A DNA stretch of 64,000 nt from Mesorhizobium loti. Lineage in GTDB: Bacteria; Pseudomonadota; Alphaproteobacteria; Rhizobiales; Rhizobiaceae. The translations under genes were made by a program, and so were the position numbers. The notes beneath the pieces are model-generated. The model was not told the origin of the DNA. It ran no database searches and saw nothing but the letters and a program-made list of their open reading frames with translations. Of this stretch, positions 52,873 through 63,221 are shown one piece after another (within the stretch, counting starts at the first letter, position 1; every line of letters begins with the position of its first letter). The stretch covers positions 4,689,501 through 4,753,500 of the forward strand of contig NZ_CP033334.1 in NCBI RefSeq assembly GCF_013170705.1, read 5' to 3'.

Positions 52873-52895
52873 GGTCAAAATCCCTGGTCAGTCGA

Positions 52896-53459
52896 CTATT
52901 CTTCAGCCGCAACGGCGGTGCCGCGGCGGGCCTGAAGGGTCGAATACTTGATGCCGCGAGCGGCAGCGACATCCTTGGGATGCATCTGGCTCTTCAGCGC
53001 GTCGAAGGTGGCGCGGACCATGTTGTAGGGGTTCGACGACCCCATCGACTTGGCGACCACGTCATGCATGCCGAGCGTCTCGAAGACGGCGCGCATCGGG
53101 CCGCCGGCGATGATGCCGGTACCCTGCTTGGCGGCACGCAGCAGAACGCGTCCGGCGCCCCAGCGTCCCTCGACGTCGTGATGCAGCGTGCGGCCCGAGC
53201 GCAGCGGCACGAAGATCATGTCGCGCTTCGCGGACTCGGTTGCCTTGCGGATCGCTTCCGGCACTTCGCGCGCCTTGCCGTGACCAAAGCCGACACGGCC
53301 CTTCTGGTCGCCGACGACGACGAGTGCGGCGAAGCCGAAGCGACGGCCACCCTTGACGACCTTGGCGACGCGATTGATGTGGACCAGCTTGTCCACCATG
53401 CCGTCGTCGCGCTCTTCACGCTCGCGGCCGCGGCCGCCTTCCCTACGTTCCTGTGCCAT
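52896..53459 (-). CDS. rpsE: 30S ribosomal protein S5
   Basis: 187 residues with a basic, charged N-terminal extension ([14 protein letters not shown]), then the double-stranded RNA-binding-like part [20 protein letters not shown] and [20 protein letters not shown], and the C-terminal [21 protein letters not shown]5 acts in decoding fidelity and at the mRNA entry. Confidence 0.98.
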   Translation of the reverse strand: MAQERREGGRGREREERDDGMVDKLVHINRVAKVVKGGRRFGFAALVVVGDQKGRVGFGHGKAREVPEAIRKATESAKRDMIFVPLRSGRTLHHDVEGRWGAGRVLLRAAKQGTGIIAGGPMRAVFETLGMHDVVAKSMGSSNPYNMVRATFDALKSQMHPKDVAAARGIKYSTLQARRGTAVAAEE

Positions 53460-53536
53460 ATCCTGTTCCTTGTTCTTTTCCGGAAGCACGGGTTGATGAT
53501 TGTCGACGCCACTTTGGGTCGCCGACGGTGAAAGAA

Positions 53537-53896
53537 TCAGAAGCTGAGACCGCCCTCGCGAGCAGCTTCAGCCAAGGCCTTGACACGGCCGTGATAGATG
53601 TACGGGCCGCGGTCGAAGACGACTTCCTTGACGCCGGCCTTGGTCGCGCGCTCGGCGATCAGCTTGCCGATCGCGGCGGCGGCAGCGGTGTCGGCACCGG
53701 TCTTGAGCGAACCCTTGAGGTCCTTCTCCAGCGTCGAGGCAGCGGCGATAGTGTGGCCCTTGGCATCGTCGATCACCTGCACATAGATGTTCTTCGAGGT
53801 GCGGTGGACCGACAGACGCGGACGCTCGCCGGCGACCTTCCTGATCTGACGACGGACGCGCTGCGCACGACGCTGCGTGGATTCCTTGGTACCCAT
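53537..53896 (-). CDS. rplR: 50S ribosomal protein L18
   Basis: 119 residues from [40 protein letters not shown] and the C-terminal [20 protein letters not shown] plus EGGLSF are diagnostic. Binds 5S rRNA. Confidence 0.98.
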   Translation of the reverse strand: MGTKESTQRRAQRVRRQIRKVAGERPRLSVHRTSKNIYVQVIDDAKGHTIAAASTLEKDLKGSLKTGADTAAAAAIGKLIAERATKAGVKEVVFDRGPYIYHGRVKALAEAAREGGLSF

Positions 53897-54003
53897 TGTG
53901 GTCTTCCTTGCCTTCAAAAAACGGGGGCCGCCATGTGCGGTAGGCGAAAGCGCCTCCCGCGACCGCTCCCCGCGGCGTTACACTTCCTTGGCTTGGCCCT
54001 TTT

Positions 54004-54024
54004 CGAAAAGTCCGAGACTTTTCG
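54004..54024 (-). other. hairpin in rplF-rplR gap
   Basis: CGAAAAGT, loop CCGAG, ACTTTTCG: perfect 8-bp arms, extendable by flanking GGCCC/GGGGCC with a mismatch region. It lies just after the rplF stop in a 140-base gap. Confidence 0.6.
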
Positions 54025-54036
54025 GGGCCAGGCCCA

Positions 54037-54570
54037 CTACTTCTTCTTGCCTTCCTTGCGGACGATCTTCTCGCCAGCGTAGCGGACACCCTTGCCCTTG
54101 TAGGGCTCGGGACCGCGGTATTCGCGGATCTCGGCAGCCACCTGACCAACCTGCTGCTTGTCGATGCCGGCCACGGTGATCTCGGTCGGCTTCGGCACGG
54201 TGATGGTGATGCCGGCCGGCGTCTCGTAGACGACGTCATGGCTGAAGCCAAGTGCCAGCTGCAGGTTTTTGCCCTGAAGTGCGGCGCGGTAGCCGACGCC
54301 GGTGATCTCGAGCTTCTTCTCGAAGCCGTCCTTCACGCCCTGCAGGATGTTGACGATCTGCGTGCGCGACATGCCCCACTTGGAGCGGGCGGTCTTGGTC
54401 TGGTCGCGCGGCTGAACAGCGATCTCGCTGCCTTCCATCTTGACCAGGACTTCGTCGTTCACCACGAACTTCAGCTCGCCCTTGGGGCCCTTCGCCGTAA
54501 CGGTCTGGCCGTTGACGGTCGCGGTCACGCCCTGCGGCAGCGAAACGGGTTTCTTTCCAATACGAGACAT
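54037..54570 (-). CDS. rplF: 50S ribosomal protein L6
   Basis: 177 residues, two L6 repeats (about 10-80 and 90-165). [20 protein letters not shown] at the N-terminus and [20 protein letters not shown] near the C-terminus are diagnostic. Located at the factor-binding site of the large subunit. Confidence 0.99.
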   Translation of the reverse strand: MSRIGKKPVSLPQGVTATVNGQTVTAKGPKGELKFVVNDEVLVKMEGSEIAVQPRDQTKTARSKWGMSRTQIVNILQGVKDGFEKKLEITGVGYRAALQGKNLQLALGFSHDVVYETPAGITITVPKPTEITVAGIDKQQVGQVAAEIREYRGPEPYKGKGVRYAGEKIVRKEGKKK

Positions 54571-54607
54571 TTTGTTGTCCTCGTCACTTCTCTTGTTTCA
54601 GGTCTCT

Positions 54608-54629
54608 GTCTTCGGAACGATCCGAAGAC
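54608..54629 (-). other. hairpin in rpsH-rplF gap
   Basis: GTCTTCGG, loop AACGAT, CCGAAGAC: perfect 8-bp arms 30 bases after the rpsH stop. No T-tract on the minus strand. Confidence 0.55.
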
Positions 54630-54658
54630 CGGATTCCACTTTGCGCTCAGCTGCCGGA

Positions 54659-55057
54659 TCAGAAGATCTGGCAGAGAATCTCGCCGCCGACGTTCTGTTC
54701 GCGTGCTTCGTGATCGGCCATCACGCCCTTCGGTGTCGAAAGGATGGCGATGCCGAGGCCGTTGGCGACGTGCGGGATCGACTTGGCCGAGACGTAAACG
54801 CGGCGGCCCGGCTTCGAGACGCGGGCGATTTCGCGCACGACCGGCGCGCCGTCGAAATACTTCAGCTCGATTTCGATTTCGGACTTGCCGTTGTCGAAGT
54901 CGGTCTGGCTGTAGTCGCGGATATAGCCTTCAGCCTTCAGCACGTCGAGGACGCGGGTGCGCAGACGCGAGGCCGGCGTCGAGACACTCGACTTCTTGCG
55001 GCCGTAGGCGTTGCGGATGCGGGTCAGCATATCGCCGAGAGGATCGCTCAATGACAT
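54659..55057 (-). CDS. rpsH: 30S ribosomal protein S8
   Basis: 132 residues: [20 protein letters not shown] at the start, [20 protein letters not shown], and [20 protein letters not shown] near the end. S8 is the usual translational repressor of the spc operon in other bacteria. Confidence 0.99.
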   Translation of the reverse strand: MSLSDPLGDMLTRIRNAYGRKKSSVSTPASRLRTRVLDVLKAEGYIRDYSQTDFDNGKSEIEIELKYFDGAPVVREIARVSKPGRRVYVSAKSIPHVANGLGIAILSTPKGVMADHEAREQNVGGEILCQIF

Positions 55058-55069
55058 GTTATGTCCTCC

Positions 55070-55375
55070 TTACCAGCTCGACTTGACCAGGCCCGGGATC
55101 TGGCCGTTGTTGCCGAGATCACGAAGCGCGATGCGCGATACTTTGAGCTTGCGATAGTAGGCACGCGGACGGCCGGTGACTTCGCAGCGGTTGCGGATGC
55201 GGATCTTGGCCGAGTTGCGCGGCATGGCAGCAAGCTTGAGCTGAGCGCGGAAGCGCTCTTCCATCGGCTTGGACTGATCCATGATGATCGCCTTCAGGCC
55301 AGCGCGCTTGGGACCGTACTGGTCGGCAAGCTTGCGGCGCCTGTTGTTCTTCTCGACTGAGCTGGTCTTTGCCAT
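55070..55375 (-). CDS. rpsN: 30S ribosomal protein S14
   Basis: 101 residues, the long zinc-free form: only a single Cys ([20 protein letters not shown]), not the C-x2-C pairs of the zinc type. The C-terminal [18 protein letters not shown] is invariant. Confidence 0.99.
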   Translation of the reverse strand: MAKTSSVEKNNRRRKLADQYGPKRAGLKAIIMDQSKPMEERFRAQLKLAAMPRNSAKIRIRNRCEVTGRPRAYYRKLKVSRIALRDLGNNGQIPGLVKSSW

Positions 55376-55402
55376 TTCAGATTTTTCCTTTTCTCGCTGC
55401 CG

Positions 55403-55981
55403 TTACTGGCGGAAGGGGAAGTTGAAGGCCTTGAGCAATGCCCTGGCTTCGTCGTCCGTCTTCGCAGTCGTACAAACGATGACGTCCATGCCCCAGATCT
55501 GATCAACCTTGTCGTAGTTGATCTCCGGGAACACGATGTGCTCCTTGATGCCCATGGCGTAGTTGCCACGGCCATCGAAGCTCTTGGGGTTCAGTCCGCG
55601 GAAGTCGCGGACGCGCGGCAGCGCGATGTTCACGAGGCGGTCGAGGAACTCGTACATACGTTCCTTGCGCAGCGTGACCTTGGCGCCGATCGGCATGTTC
55701 TCGCGGACCTTGAAGCCAGCGATCGAATTGCGGGCGCGGGTGACGACGGCCTTCTGGCCGGCGATCAGCGCCAGGTCTTCGGCCGCAACCGACGGCTTCT
55801 TGGAATCGGCGGTCGCTTCGCCAACACCCATGTTCAGCACGATCTTGTCGAGGCGCGGAACCTGCATGTCGTTGTCGTAGCCGAACTGCTCCTGCAGCGC
55901 CTTGCGGATGGTCTCGTTGTAGACCTGCTTGAGGCGCGGCGTGTTGGTCGCGGTCGCCTGCTTGGTTTGAGCCTTAGCCAT
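55403..55981 (-). CDS. rplE: 50S ribosomal protein L5
   Basis: 192 residues from [40 protein letters not shown] and [20 protein letters not shown] are diagnostic. Binds 5S rRNA. The start overlaps the rplX end by 8 bases, fixing coupled translation. Confidence 0.99.
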   Translation of the reverse strand: MAKAQTKQATATNTPRLKQVYNETIRKALQEQFGYDNDMQVPRLDKIVLNMGVGEATADSKKPSVAAEDLALIAGQKAVVTRARNSIAGFKVRENMPIGAKVTLRKERMYEFLDRLVNIALPRVRDFRGLNPKSFDGRGNYAMGIKEHIVFPEINYDKVDQIWGMDVIVCTTAKTDDEARALLKAFNFPFRQ

Positions 55982-56288
55982 TGATGACTTCTCCCGAGCG
56001 CTTGGCGACGCGCACCTTCTTGCCGTCCTTCTGGAAGATGAAACCGACGCGGGTCGGCTTGCCATCCTTGGGGTCGGCCAGCGCGATGTTCGACAGCTGG
56101 ATCGGCGCTTCCTTGGTGATGATCCCGCCCTCCTGGGACTGGGACTGCTTCTGGTGACGACGGATCATGTTGACGCCGCGCACCAGCGCGGTGTCATCCT
56201 TCGGCTGAACCGAGAGGACTTCGCCCGAACGGCCCTTGTCCTTGCCGGCCAGCACGACGACCTTGTCGCCTTTTCTAATCTTTTGCAT
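55974..56288 (-). CDS. rplX: 50S ribosomal protein L24
   Basis: 104 residues with the KOW motif ([20 protein letters not shown] at 3-22), an assembly initiator of the large subunit. [20 protein letters not shown] follows. Confidence 0.98.
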   Translation of the reverse strand: MQKIRKGDKVVVLAGKDKGRSGEVLSVQPKDDTALVRGVNMIRRHQKQSQSQEGGIITKEAPIQLSNIALADPKDGKPTRVGFIFQKDGKKVRVAKRSGEVING

Positions 56289-56300
56289 TGGTCCGGCTCC

Positions 56301-56669
56301 TTACAGCACTTCAGGCGCGAGCGAGATGATCTTCATGTGGTTCTTGGCGCGGAGTTCGCGCGGAACCGGTCCGAAGATACGCGTGCCGATCGGCTCTTTC
56401 TTGTTGTCGACGAGAACGGCCGCGTTCTTGTCGAAACGGATCACGCTGCCGTCCGGACGGCGGATGTCCTTGGCCGTGCGAACCACGACCGCCTTCATCA
56501 CATCGCCCTTCTTAACGCGGCCGCGCGGAATGGCTTCCTTGATGGACACCACGATGATGTCGCCCACGGAAGCGTATTTCCGCTTCGAGCCGCCCAGCAC
56601 CTTGATGCACATGACACGACGCGCGCCGGAATTATCCGCCACGTCGAGGTTTGTTTGCATCTGAATCAT
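56301..56669 (-). CDS. rplN: 50S ribosomal protein L14
   Basis: 122 residues: [20 protein letters not shown] at the start and [19 protein letters not shown] at the end, both invariant in L14. Confidence 0.99.
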   Translation of the reverse strand: MIQMQTNLDVADNSGARRVMCIKVLGGSKRKYASVGDIIVVSIKEAIPRGRVKKGDVMKAVVVRTAKDIRRPDGSVIRFDKNAAVLVDNKKEPIGTRIFGPVPRELRAKNHMKIISLAPEVL

Positions 56670-56741
56670 GACTGGCCGCCTTCTTCTTTTCTAACGGGAC
56701 GGGTTTTTCACCCCTCCCCGGTCTGTCCAAAATTCGTTTGT

Positions 56742-56981
56742 TTACGCCTGGTCCGAAGACACAACGATCCAGCGCTTATCCTTGGAAATCGGCTTCGATT
56801 CCTGGATGAACACCTGATCGCCAACCTTGTGGGCGTTGTTCTCGTCGTGCGCCTTGTACTTCTTGGTCATGCGCACGGTCTTCTTCATCACGGGATGCGT
56901 GAAGCGCCGTTCGACCTTGACGACAACCGTCTTCTCGTTCTTGTCGCTGACGACGGTGCCCTGCAGAATGCGCTTTGGCAT
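56742..56981 (-). CDS. rpsQ: 30S ribosomal protein S17
   Basis: 79 residues: [20 protein letters not shown] and [20 protein letters not shown] are the S17 OB-fold signature. Confidence 0.99.
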   Translation of the reverse strand: MPKRILQGTVVSDKNEKTVVVKVERRFTHPVMKKTVRMTKKYKAHDENNAHKVGDQVFIQESKPISKDKRWIVVSSDQA

Positions 56982-56992
56982 GGTTTTCGTCC

Positions 56993-57193
56993 TTAAGCCT
57001 TCTTGGCCGCGGACTTTTCCGCAGCGATGGTCTTGATACGCGCAATGTCCTTGCGGACCTGCCTCACGCGCGCGGTCTTCTCGAGCTGGCCGGTGGCCTT
57101 CTGGAAGCGCAGGTTGAACTGCTCCTTCTTCAGGCTGGCCAAATCGTCGGTCAGCTGGTCCTGGGTCTTGGTCCGGATGTCTTCGGCTTTCAT
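56993..57193 (-). CDS. rpmC: 50S ribosomal protein L29
   Basis: 66 residues of two helices: [40 protein letters not shown] and [16 protein letters not shown]. The start at 57193 is fixed by the family; upstream frame is antisense-like. Confidence 0.98.
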   Translation of the reverse strand: MKAEDIRTKTQDQLTDDLASLKKEQFNLRFQKATGQLEKTARVRQVRKDIARIKTIAAEKSAAKKA

Positions 57194-57206
57194 GATCAGC
57201 CCGTCC

Positions 57207-57620
57207 TTATTCTGCGATGCGCTGTACGAAGCGCGTCCTGACCGAGAGCTTGGCCGCGCCGAGACGCAGCGCCTCACGGGCGGTTTCTTCACTGACGCCG
57301 TCGATCTCGAACATGATGCGGCCCGGCTTGACGCGCGCCGCCCAGTAGTCGACGGCGCCCTTGCCCTTGCCCATGCGGACTTCGGTCGGCTTCGACGTGA
57401 CCGGCAGATCCGGGAAAATACGGATCCAGACGCGGCCAGCGCGCTTCATTTCACGAGTGATCGCGCGGCGGGCCGCCTCGATCTCACGCGCGGTGACGCG
57501 GTTCGGCTCAAGCGCCTTCAGTCCGAAACCACCGAAATCCAGGTTGGTGCCGCCCTTTGCGGTACCATGGATACGGCCCTTGAACTGCTTGCGGAACTTT
57601 GTGCGCTTTGGCTGCAGCAT
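57207..57620 (-). CDS. rplP: 50S ribosomal protein L16
   Basis: 137 residues: [20 protein letters not shown] at the start, [20 protein letters not shown] in the centre. Lies near the A-site of the peptidyl transferase centre. Confidence 0.99.
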   Translation of the reverse strand: MLQPKRTKFRKQFKGRIHGTAKGGTNLDFGGFGLKALEPNRVTAREIEAARRAITREMKRAGRVWIRIFPDLPVTSKPTEVRMGKGKGAVDYWAARVKPGRIMFEIDGVSEETAREALRLGAAKLSVRTRFVQRIAE

Positions 57621-57647
57621 CGTTCTAACTCCAAATTCCTAAATGTC

Positions 57648-58373
57648 TCAGGCGTTTTCGCGACGACGACCGCGTTCGCGATCACCACCACCGCCATGCG
57701 CGGCATCACCCTCGGTCGCGCGACGTTCCGAAGCCATCGGATCGTGCTCGAGGATCTCGCCCTTGAATACCCAGACCTTGACGCCGCAGATACCGTAGGC
57801 CGTATTCGCCTCGGCCGTGCCGTAGTCGACATCGGCGCGCAGCGTGTGCAGCGGCACGCGGCCTTCGCGGTACCACTCCATGCGCGCGATTTCGGCGCCG
57901 CCGAGACGGCCGGAGCAGTTGATGCGGATGCCTTCGGCACCGAGGCGCATCGCCGACTGCACCGCGCGCTTCATGGCGCGGCGGAACGCGATACGGCGCT
58001 CGAGCTGCTGGGCGATCGACTGGGCGACCAGGGTCGCGTCGATTTCCGGCTTGCGCACTTCGACGATGTTGAGGTGCGTCTCGGACTTCGTCATCTCCAT
58101 CAGCTTCTTGCGAAGCTTCTCGATGTCGGCGCCCTTCTTGCCGATGATCAGGCCCGGGCGCGCGGCATGGATGGTGACGCGGCACTTCTTGTGCGGACGC
58201 TCGATCACGACCTTGGAGATCGCGGCCTGCTTGAGTTCCTTCTCAAGATACTTGCGGATCTTGATGTCCTCATGCAGCAGCTTGCCGTACTCGCCGGTGT
58301 TCGCGAACCAGCGCGAATCCCAGGTGCGGTTGATGCCGAGGCGAAGACCGATCGGATTGACTTTCTGGCCCAT
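57648..58373 (-). CDS. rpsC: 30S ribosomal protein S3
   Basis: 241 residues: [20 protein letters not shown] at the start, a KH domain near 60-110 ([20 protein letters not shown]), and the C-terminal domain with [21 protein letters not shown] charged tail ([12 protein letters not shown]) extends the family core. Its start overlaps the rplV stop by one base (TAATG). Confidence 0.99.
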   Translation of the reverse strand: MGQKVNPIGLRLGINRTWDSRWFANTGEYGKLLHEDIKIRKYLEKELKQAAISKVVIERPHKKCRVTIHAARPGLIIGKKGADIEKLRKKLMEMTKSETHLNIVEVRKPEIDATLVAQSIAQQLERRIAFRRAMKRAVQSAMRLGAEGIRINCSGRLGGAEIARMEWYREGRVPLHTLRADVDYGTAEANTAYGICGVKVWVFKGEILEHDPMASERRATEGDAAHGGGGDRERGRRRENA

Positions 58374-58762
58374 TATGCGGCCTCCCCTTTTTCTTCGACT
58401 TCACGAACGACGATCGTGAGGTGCGAGAACGGCTTCTCGATACGGCTGGCGCGACCACGGCCACGAGCGTGGAACCGCTTCATGACAATCGACTTGCCGA
58501 CATAGGCTTCCGCCACCACCAGCGCATCGACATCGAGGTCGTGGTTGTTTTCCGCGTTGGCGATCGCCGATTCCAGCGTCTTCTTGACCGTGCCGGAAAT
58601 CCGCTTGGCCGAGAATTCGAGGTCGGAAAGCGCTGTCGCGACCTTCTTGCCGCGGATCAGCGCGGCAACGAGGTTCAGCTTCTGCGGGCTGATACGGATC
58701 GTGCGCAACACGGCGCGCGCTTCGTTATCAGCAAGCCTGCGCGGAGCTTTGGCCTTGCCCAT
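58373..58762 (-). CDS. rplV: 50S ribosomal protein L22
   Basis: 129 residues: [20 protein letters not shown] near 25-44 and the beta-hairpin end [20 protein letters not shown] that lines the exit tunnel. Confidence 0.99.
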   Translation of the reverse strand: MGKAKAPRRLADNEARAVLRTIRISPQKLNLVAALIRGKKVATALSDLEFSAKRISGTVKKTLESAIANAENNHDLDVDALVVAEAYVGKSIVMKRFHARGRGRASRIEKPFSHLTIVVREVEEKGEAA

Positions 58763-58764
58763 GA

Positions 58765-59043
58765 TTATTTCCTCTTCGCCTTCTTATCCGCGCCGTGACC
58801 GTAATAGGTCCGCGTCGGAGCGAATTCACCGAACTTATGACCGACCATGTCCTCGTTCACCGAAACGGGAACATGCTTCTGGCCGTTGTAGACACCGAAG
58901 GTGAAGCCGACGAACTGCGGCAGGATGGTGGAGCGACGGCTCCACATCTTGATCACCTCATTGCGACCACCTTCACGAACCTTGTCCACCTTCTTGAGAA
59001 GGTAGCCGTCGATGAAGGGGCCTTTCCAAATAGAACGAGTCAC
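58765..59043 (-). CDS. rpsS: 30S ribosomal protein S19
   Basis: 92 residues: [20 protein letters not shown] at the start and [20 protein letters not shown] at the end are invariant. Two bases separate it from rplV. Confidence 0.99.
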   Translation of the reverse strand: MTRSIWKGPFIDGYLLKKVDKVREGGRNEVIKMWSRRSTILPQFVGFTFGVYNGQKHVPVSVNEDMVGHKFGEFAPTRTYYGHGADKKAKRK

Positions 59044-59059
59044 TTGGCGTTACCTCTTC

Positions 59060-59893
59060 TTAGCTCTTGCGCTGATGGCGCGAGCGCAGGATGAACTTGT
59101 CGGTCGCCTTGTTGGACCGCGTCTTCTTGCCCTTGGTCGGCTTGCCCCACGGGCTGACCGGATGACGGCCACCGGAGGTGCGGCCCTCACCACCGCCGTG
59201 CGGATGGTCGACCGGGTTCATGGTCACGCCGCGATTGTGCGGGCGCTTGCCGCGCCAGACCGTGCGGCCGGCCTTGCCGTCGTTGATGTTGCCGTGGTCG
59301 GGGTTCGACACGGCACCGACGGTGGCCATGCAGGAGCCGTGAACGACACGCTGCTCGCCCGAGTTGAGGCGCAGGATCGCCATGCCCTGGTCGCGGCCCA
59401 CGAGCTGGGCGTAACCGCCGGCCGAACGGGCAACCTGGCCGCCCTTGCCCGGCTTCAGCTCGATGTTGTGGACGATGGTGCCGACCGGCATCGATGCCAG
59501 CGGCATCGCATTGCCCGGCTTCACGTCGACCGCTTCGCCAGCCACGATCTTGTCGCCGGCGGCAAGGCGCTGCGGGGCGATGATGTAGGACAGCTCGCCA
59601 TCGTCGTACTTGATCAGCGCGATGAAGGCGGTGCGGTTCGGATCGTATTCAATGCGCTCGACCGTGCCGACGACGTCGAACTTGCGGCGCTTGAAGTCGA
59701 TGATGCGGTACGAACGCTTGTGACCGCCGCCGATGAAGCGGGCGGTGATGCGGCCGTAATTGTTGCGGCCGCCCGACTTGGTCAGGCCCTCGGTCAGGCC
59801 CTTGACGGGCTTGCCCTTGTAGAGGCCCGAGCGGTCGACGATGACCAGCTGGCGGGTGCTCGGCGTTACCGGGTTGAATTTTTTCAGTGCCAT
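59060..59893 (-). CDS. rplB: 50S ribosomal protein L2
   Basis: 277 residues: [20 protein letters not shown] at the start, and [20 protein letters not shown] near the C-terminus, containing the conserved His needed for peptidyl transfer in L2. Confidence 0.99.
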   Translation of the reverse strand: MALKKFNPVTPSTRQLVIVDRSGLYKGKPVKGLTEGLTKSGGRNNYGRITARFIGGGHKRSYRIIDFKRRKFDVVGTVERIEYDPNRTAFIALIKYDDGELSYIIAPQRLAAGDKIVAGEAVDVKPGNAMPLASMPVGTIVHNIELKPGKGGQVARSAGGYAQLVGRDQGMAILRLNSGEQRVVHGSCMATVGAVSNPDHGNINDGKAGRTVWRGKRPHNRGVTMNPVDHPHGGGEGRTSGGRHPVSPWGKPTKGKKTRSNKATDKFILRSRHQRKS

Positions 59894-59915
59894 TGTTCTG
59901 TCCTCGCGGCCTTGC

Positions 59916-60209
59916 TCAGAGACCCGTCGCGACGTCGATCGACTGGCCGTCGGCCAGCGTCACGATCGCCTTCTTGACGTCGCTCTGGCGGCCGATCGTG
60001 CCGCGGAAGCGCTTGATCTTGCCCTTGCGGACAAGCGTGTTCACGGCCATCACCTTGACGCCGAACAGCGCTTCGACGGCGGCCTTGATTTCCGGCTTCG
60101 ACGCCTTCTTGGCGACGTTGAAGACGACCTGGTTCTGCTCGGAAGCCATGGTCGACTTTTCGGTGATCGCCGGGCTGACGATCACGTCGTAGTGACGAAG
60201 GTCGGTCAT
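59916..60209 (-). CDS. rplW: 50S ribosomal protein L23
   Basis: 97 residues: [20 protein letters not shown] and [20 protein letters not shown]. Docking site for trigger factor and SRP at the tunnel exit. The ATG overlaps the rplD stop by 4 bases. Confidence 0.99.
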   Translation of the reverse strand: MTDLRHYDVIVSPAITEKSTMASEQNQVVFNVAKKASKPEIKAAVEALFGVKVMAVNTLVRKGKIKRFRGTIGRQSDVKKAIVTLADGQSIDVATGL

Positions 60210-60826
60210 TTAAAGCGCTCCTCGAGAGCCTCGACGGCGGCCTTGGAAAGGACCAGCGTGCCGCGGCGCAGAATGTCGTAGACGTTGATGCCCTGGATGG
60301 GCAGCACGTCGATGTTGGGGATGTTGGTCGCGGCCAGCTTGAAGTTCTTGTCAAGCTCGGCACCACCGATCACCAGGGCATTGCTCAGGCCCAGCGTCGC
60401 GAAATTCGCGATCAGCGCCTTGGTCTTGGCCTCGGTCAGCTTCAGCTCGTCGATGACGATGATCGACGCGCTCTTGGCCTTGGCCGAGAGAGCATGCTTC
60501 AGGCCCAGAGCGCGCACCTTCTTCGGCAAATCGTGCTCGTGGCTGCGAACGACCGGGCCGTGGGCCTTGCCGCCGCCGCGGAACTGCGGAGCGCGTGCCG
60601 AATGGTGACGGGCGCGGCCCGTACCCTTCTGCTTGTACATCTTGGCGCCGGTGCGCGCGATTTCGGCGCGGCCCTTGGCCTTGTGCGTGCCCTGCTGCTT
60701 CTTGGCGAGCTGCCAGCGCACGACGCGCTGCAGGATGTCCTCGCGCGGATCAAGGCCGAAAATCTCCTCGGAGAGTTTCACCTTGCCGGCGTCCTTGCCG
60801 CCAAGCGTTGTGATCTTGAGATCCAT
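60206..60826 (-). CDS. rplD: 50S ribosomal protein L4
   Basis: 206 residues; the tunnel loop [20 protein letters not shown] followed by [10 protein letters not shown] near 67-86 is diagnostic. The start overlaps the rplC stop by one base. L4 is the S10 operon repressor in enterobacteria; whether this holds here is unknown. Confidence 0.99.
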   Translation of the reverse strand: MDLKITTLGGKDAGKVKLSEEIFGLDPREDILQRVVRWQLAKKQQGTHKAKGRAEIARTGAKMYKQKGTGRARHHSARAPQFRGGGKAHGPVVRSHEHDLPKKVRALGLKHALSAKAKSASIIVIDELKLTEAKTKALIANFATLGLSNALVIGGAELDKNFKLAATNIPNIDVLPIQGINVYDILRRGTLVLSKAAVEALEERFK

Positions 60827-61539
60827 TATTCCGCTCCCTCTGTGGCCGGAGCCTCGTTCTTAGCAACAGCGCGGATCGCGGCGGGCTTCGGCGCATTGGC
60901 CGGCAGTGCCACCTTGGCCGCATCGCGGACCAGGATCCAGGCGCCCTTCGATCCGGGAACCGCTCCGCGGATCAGGATCAGGCCGCGGTCGGCGTCGGTC
61001 GAGACGATCTCGACGTTCTGCGTGGTGACGCGGGTGTCGCCCATATGGCCGGCCATCTTCTTGCCCTTGAACACCTTGCCGGGGTCCTGGCGCTGGCCGG
61101 TCGAACCGTGCGTACGGTGCGAGACCGAGTTACCGTGCGTCGCGCGGCCACCACCCATGTGGTGGCGCTTGATGACGCCCTGGAAACCCTTGCCGATCGT
61201 CGTGCCCGTCACATCGACCTTCTGGCCGGCGACGAAGTGCTCGACGGTGATCTCGGCACCGACATCGATCATGTTGTCGGCGGAGACGCGGAACTCGGCG
61301 ACCTTCGCCTTCGGCTCGACGGAAGCGGTCGCGAAATGGCCGCGCATCGCCTTCGACGTGTTCTTCACCTTGGCGAGGCCAACGCCGAGCTGAACGGCGG
61401 TGTAGCCATTCTTCTCCTGCGTGCGCTGCGCCACGACCTGGCAGTTCTCCATCTGGAGAACAGTGACGGGAACATGTTCCCCGGCATCGTTGTAGATGCG
61501 GGTCATTCCCACCTTCTTTGCAATCACACCTGAACGCAT
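60826..61539 (-). CDS. rplC: 50S ribosomal protein L3
   Basis: 237 residues from [20 protein letters not shown]; the central [20 protein letters not shown] then [14 protein letters not shown] is the L3 loop reaching the peptidyl transferase centre (with the methylatable Gln in TGQRQDP). A short Ala/Glu tail follows. Confidence 0.99.
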   Translation of the reverse strand: MRSGVIAKKVGMTRIYNDAGEHVPVTVLQMENCQVVAQRTQEKNGYTAVQLGVGLAKVKNTSKAMRGHFATASVEPKAKVAEFRVSADNMIDVGAEITVEHFVAGQKVDVTGTTIGKGFQGVIKRHHMGGGRATHGNSVSHRTHGSTGQRQDPGKVFKGKKMAGHMGDTRVTTQNVEIVSTDADRGLILIRGAVPGSKGAWILVRDAAKVALPANAPKPAAIRAVAKNEAPATEGAE

Positions 61540-61600
61540 CGGTTCAATTCCTTTAGAGTTCCGGGCCAGGGGCACCGCCCCTTACCGCGCTCTCATTCCC

Positions 61601-61909
61601 TTAGAGCTTGATCTCGACGTCGACGCCGGCGGCCAGATCGAGCTTCATCAAAGCATCGACGGTCTGCGGGGTCGGATCGACGATGTCGAGCAGACGCTTG
61701 TGCGTGCGCATCTCGAACTGCTCGCGGCTCTTCTTGTCGACGTGAGGCGACCGGTTGACCGTGAACTTTTCGATCCGCGTCGGCAGCGGAATGGGGCCGC
61801 GGACGTTTGCGCCGGTGCGCTTGGCCGTCGACACGATTTCCTTCGTCGAGGCGTCGAGCACGCGGTGATCAAACGCCTTCAGGCGGATGCGGATATTCTG
61901 TCCGTTCAT
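61601..61909 (-). CDS. rpsJ: 30S ribosomal protein S10
   Basis: 102 residues: [20 protein letters not shown] at the start and [20 protein letters not shown] in the centre; S10 is also the NusE antitermination factor. First ribosomal protein gene of the S10 unit, 69 bases after tuf. Confidence 0.99.
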   Translation of the reverse strand: MNGQNIRIRLKAFDHRVLDASTKEIVSTAKRTGANVRGPIPLPTRIEKFTVNRSPHVDKKSREQFEMRTHKRLLDIVDPTPQTVDALMKLDLAAGVDVEIKL

Positions 61910-61978
61910 GCGTCACTTCCTTGTTCTGGCGCGGCGCGGGCAACTTCCGCGCCCGCGACAGATCGGTTTAAGTCCAAA

Positions 61979-63154
61979 TTACTCTTTGATGGTGACGACG
62001 ATGCCGGCACCGACGGTGCGGCCGCCTTCACGGATGGCGAAGCGCAGCTTCTCTTCCATGGCGATCGGCACGATCAGCTCGACATCGACCGTGATGTTGT
62101 CGCCAGGCATCACCATCTCGGTGCCGGCCGGCAGCGACACGATGCCGGTCACGTCGGTCGTGCGGAAGTAGAACTGCGGGCGGTAGTTGGTGAAGAACGG
62201 CGTGTGACGGCCACCTTCGTCCTTGGTCAGGATGTAGGCTTCGGCCACGAACTTCTTGTGCGGCTTCACCGTGCCCGGCTTGGCCAGAACCTGGCCGCGC
62301 TCGACACCTTCACGATCAACGCCGCGCAGCAGCGCGCCGATGTTGTCGCCAGCCTGGCCCTGATCGAGCAGCTTGCGGAACATTTCCACGCCCGTGCAGG
62401 TCGTCTTGGTTGTCGGACGGATGCCGATGATCTCGAGTTCCTCGCCAACCTTGACCACGCCGCGCTCGACGCGGCCGGTCACGACCGTGCCGCGGCCCGA
62501 GATCGAGAACACGTCCTCGATCGGCATCAGGAACGGCTTGTCGAGCGGACGAACCGGGGTCGGGATGTAGGCGTCGACCTGAGCCATCAGCTCGCGGATC
62601 GCGTCCTCGCCGATCGTCTTGTTCGAATCCTCAAGAGCGGCCAGCGCCGAACCCTTGACGATCGGAATGTCGTCGCCGGGGAACTCGTTCTTCGACAGAA
62701 GCTCGCGAACCTCGAGCTCGACCAGCTCGAGCAGCTCGGCGTCGTCGACCTGGTCAACCTTGTTCAGGAACACCACGATCGACGGCACGCCGACCTGACG
62801 GGCGAGCAGGATGTGCTCGCGGGTCTGCGGCATCGGGCCGTCGGCGGCCGAAACGACCAGGATCGCGCCGTCCATCTGCGCGGCGCCGGTGATCATGTTC
62901 TTCACATAGTCGGCGTGGCCGGGGCAGTCGACATGGGCGTAGTGGCGGTTGGCCGTCTCGTATTCGACGTGGGCCGTCGAGATCGTGATGCCGCGCGCCT
63001 TCTCTTCCGGTGCCGCATCGATCTGGTCGTAGCGCTTGTACTCGCCAAAATACTTCGTGATCGCCGCCGTCAGCGACGTCTTGCCATGGTCAACGTGACC
63101 AATCGTGCCGATGTTCACATGAGGCTTAGTGCGCTCGAATTTACCTTTTGCCAT
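61979..63154 (-). CDS. tuf: elongation factor Tu
   Basis: 391 residues. GTPase motifs [10 protein letters not shown] at 18-27, [10 protein letters not shown] near 80, NKVDQVDD near 135 and GSALAAL near 172; domains 2 and 3 follow with the C-terminal [14 protein letters not shown]. Many alphaproteobacteria have a second tuf copy elsewhere; only one is in this window. Confidence 0.99.
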   Translation of the reverse strand: MAKGKFERTKPHVNIGTIGHVDHGKTSLTAAITKYFGEYKRYDQIDAAPEEKARGITISTAHVEYETANRHYAHVDCPGHADYVKNMITGAAQMDGAILVVSAADGPMPQTREHILLARQVGVPSIVVFLNKVDQVDDAELLELVELEVRELLSKNEFPGDDIPIVKGSALAALEDSNKTIGEDAIRELMAQVDAYIPTPVRPLDKPFLMPIEDVFSISGRGTVVTGRVERGVVKVGEELEIIGIRPTTKTTCTGVEMFRKLLDQGQAGDNIGALLRGVDREGVERGQVLAKPGTVKPHKKFVAEAYILTKDEGGRHTPFFTNYRPQFYFRTTDVTGIVSLPAGTEMVMPGDNITVDVELIVPIAMEEKLRFAIREGGRTVGAGIVVTIKE

Positions 63155-63221
63155 GTGATGTCTCCATTTCCTGCTCGCCCATGCGGGCTTTGAATTGCGT
63201 TACCGCGGCAGCTCTTTCGAG

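Noticed and set aside
61496..63193. 565-codon plus-strand frame over tuf and rpsJ
   Set aside because: Antisense of invariant translation genes.
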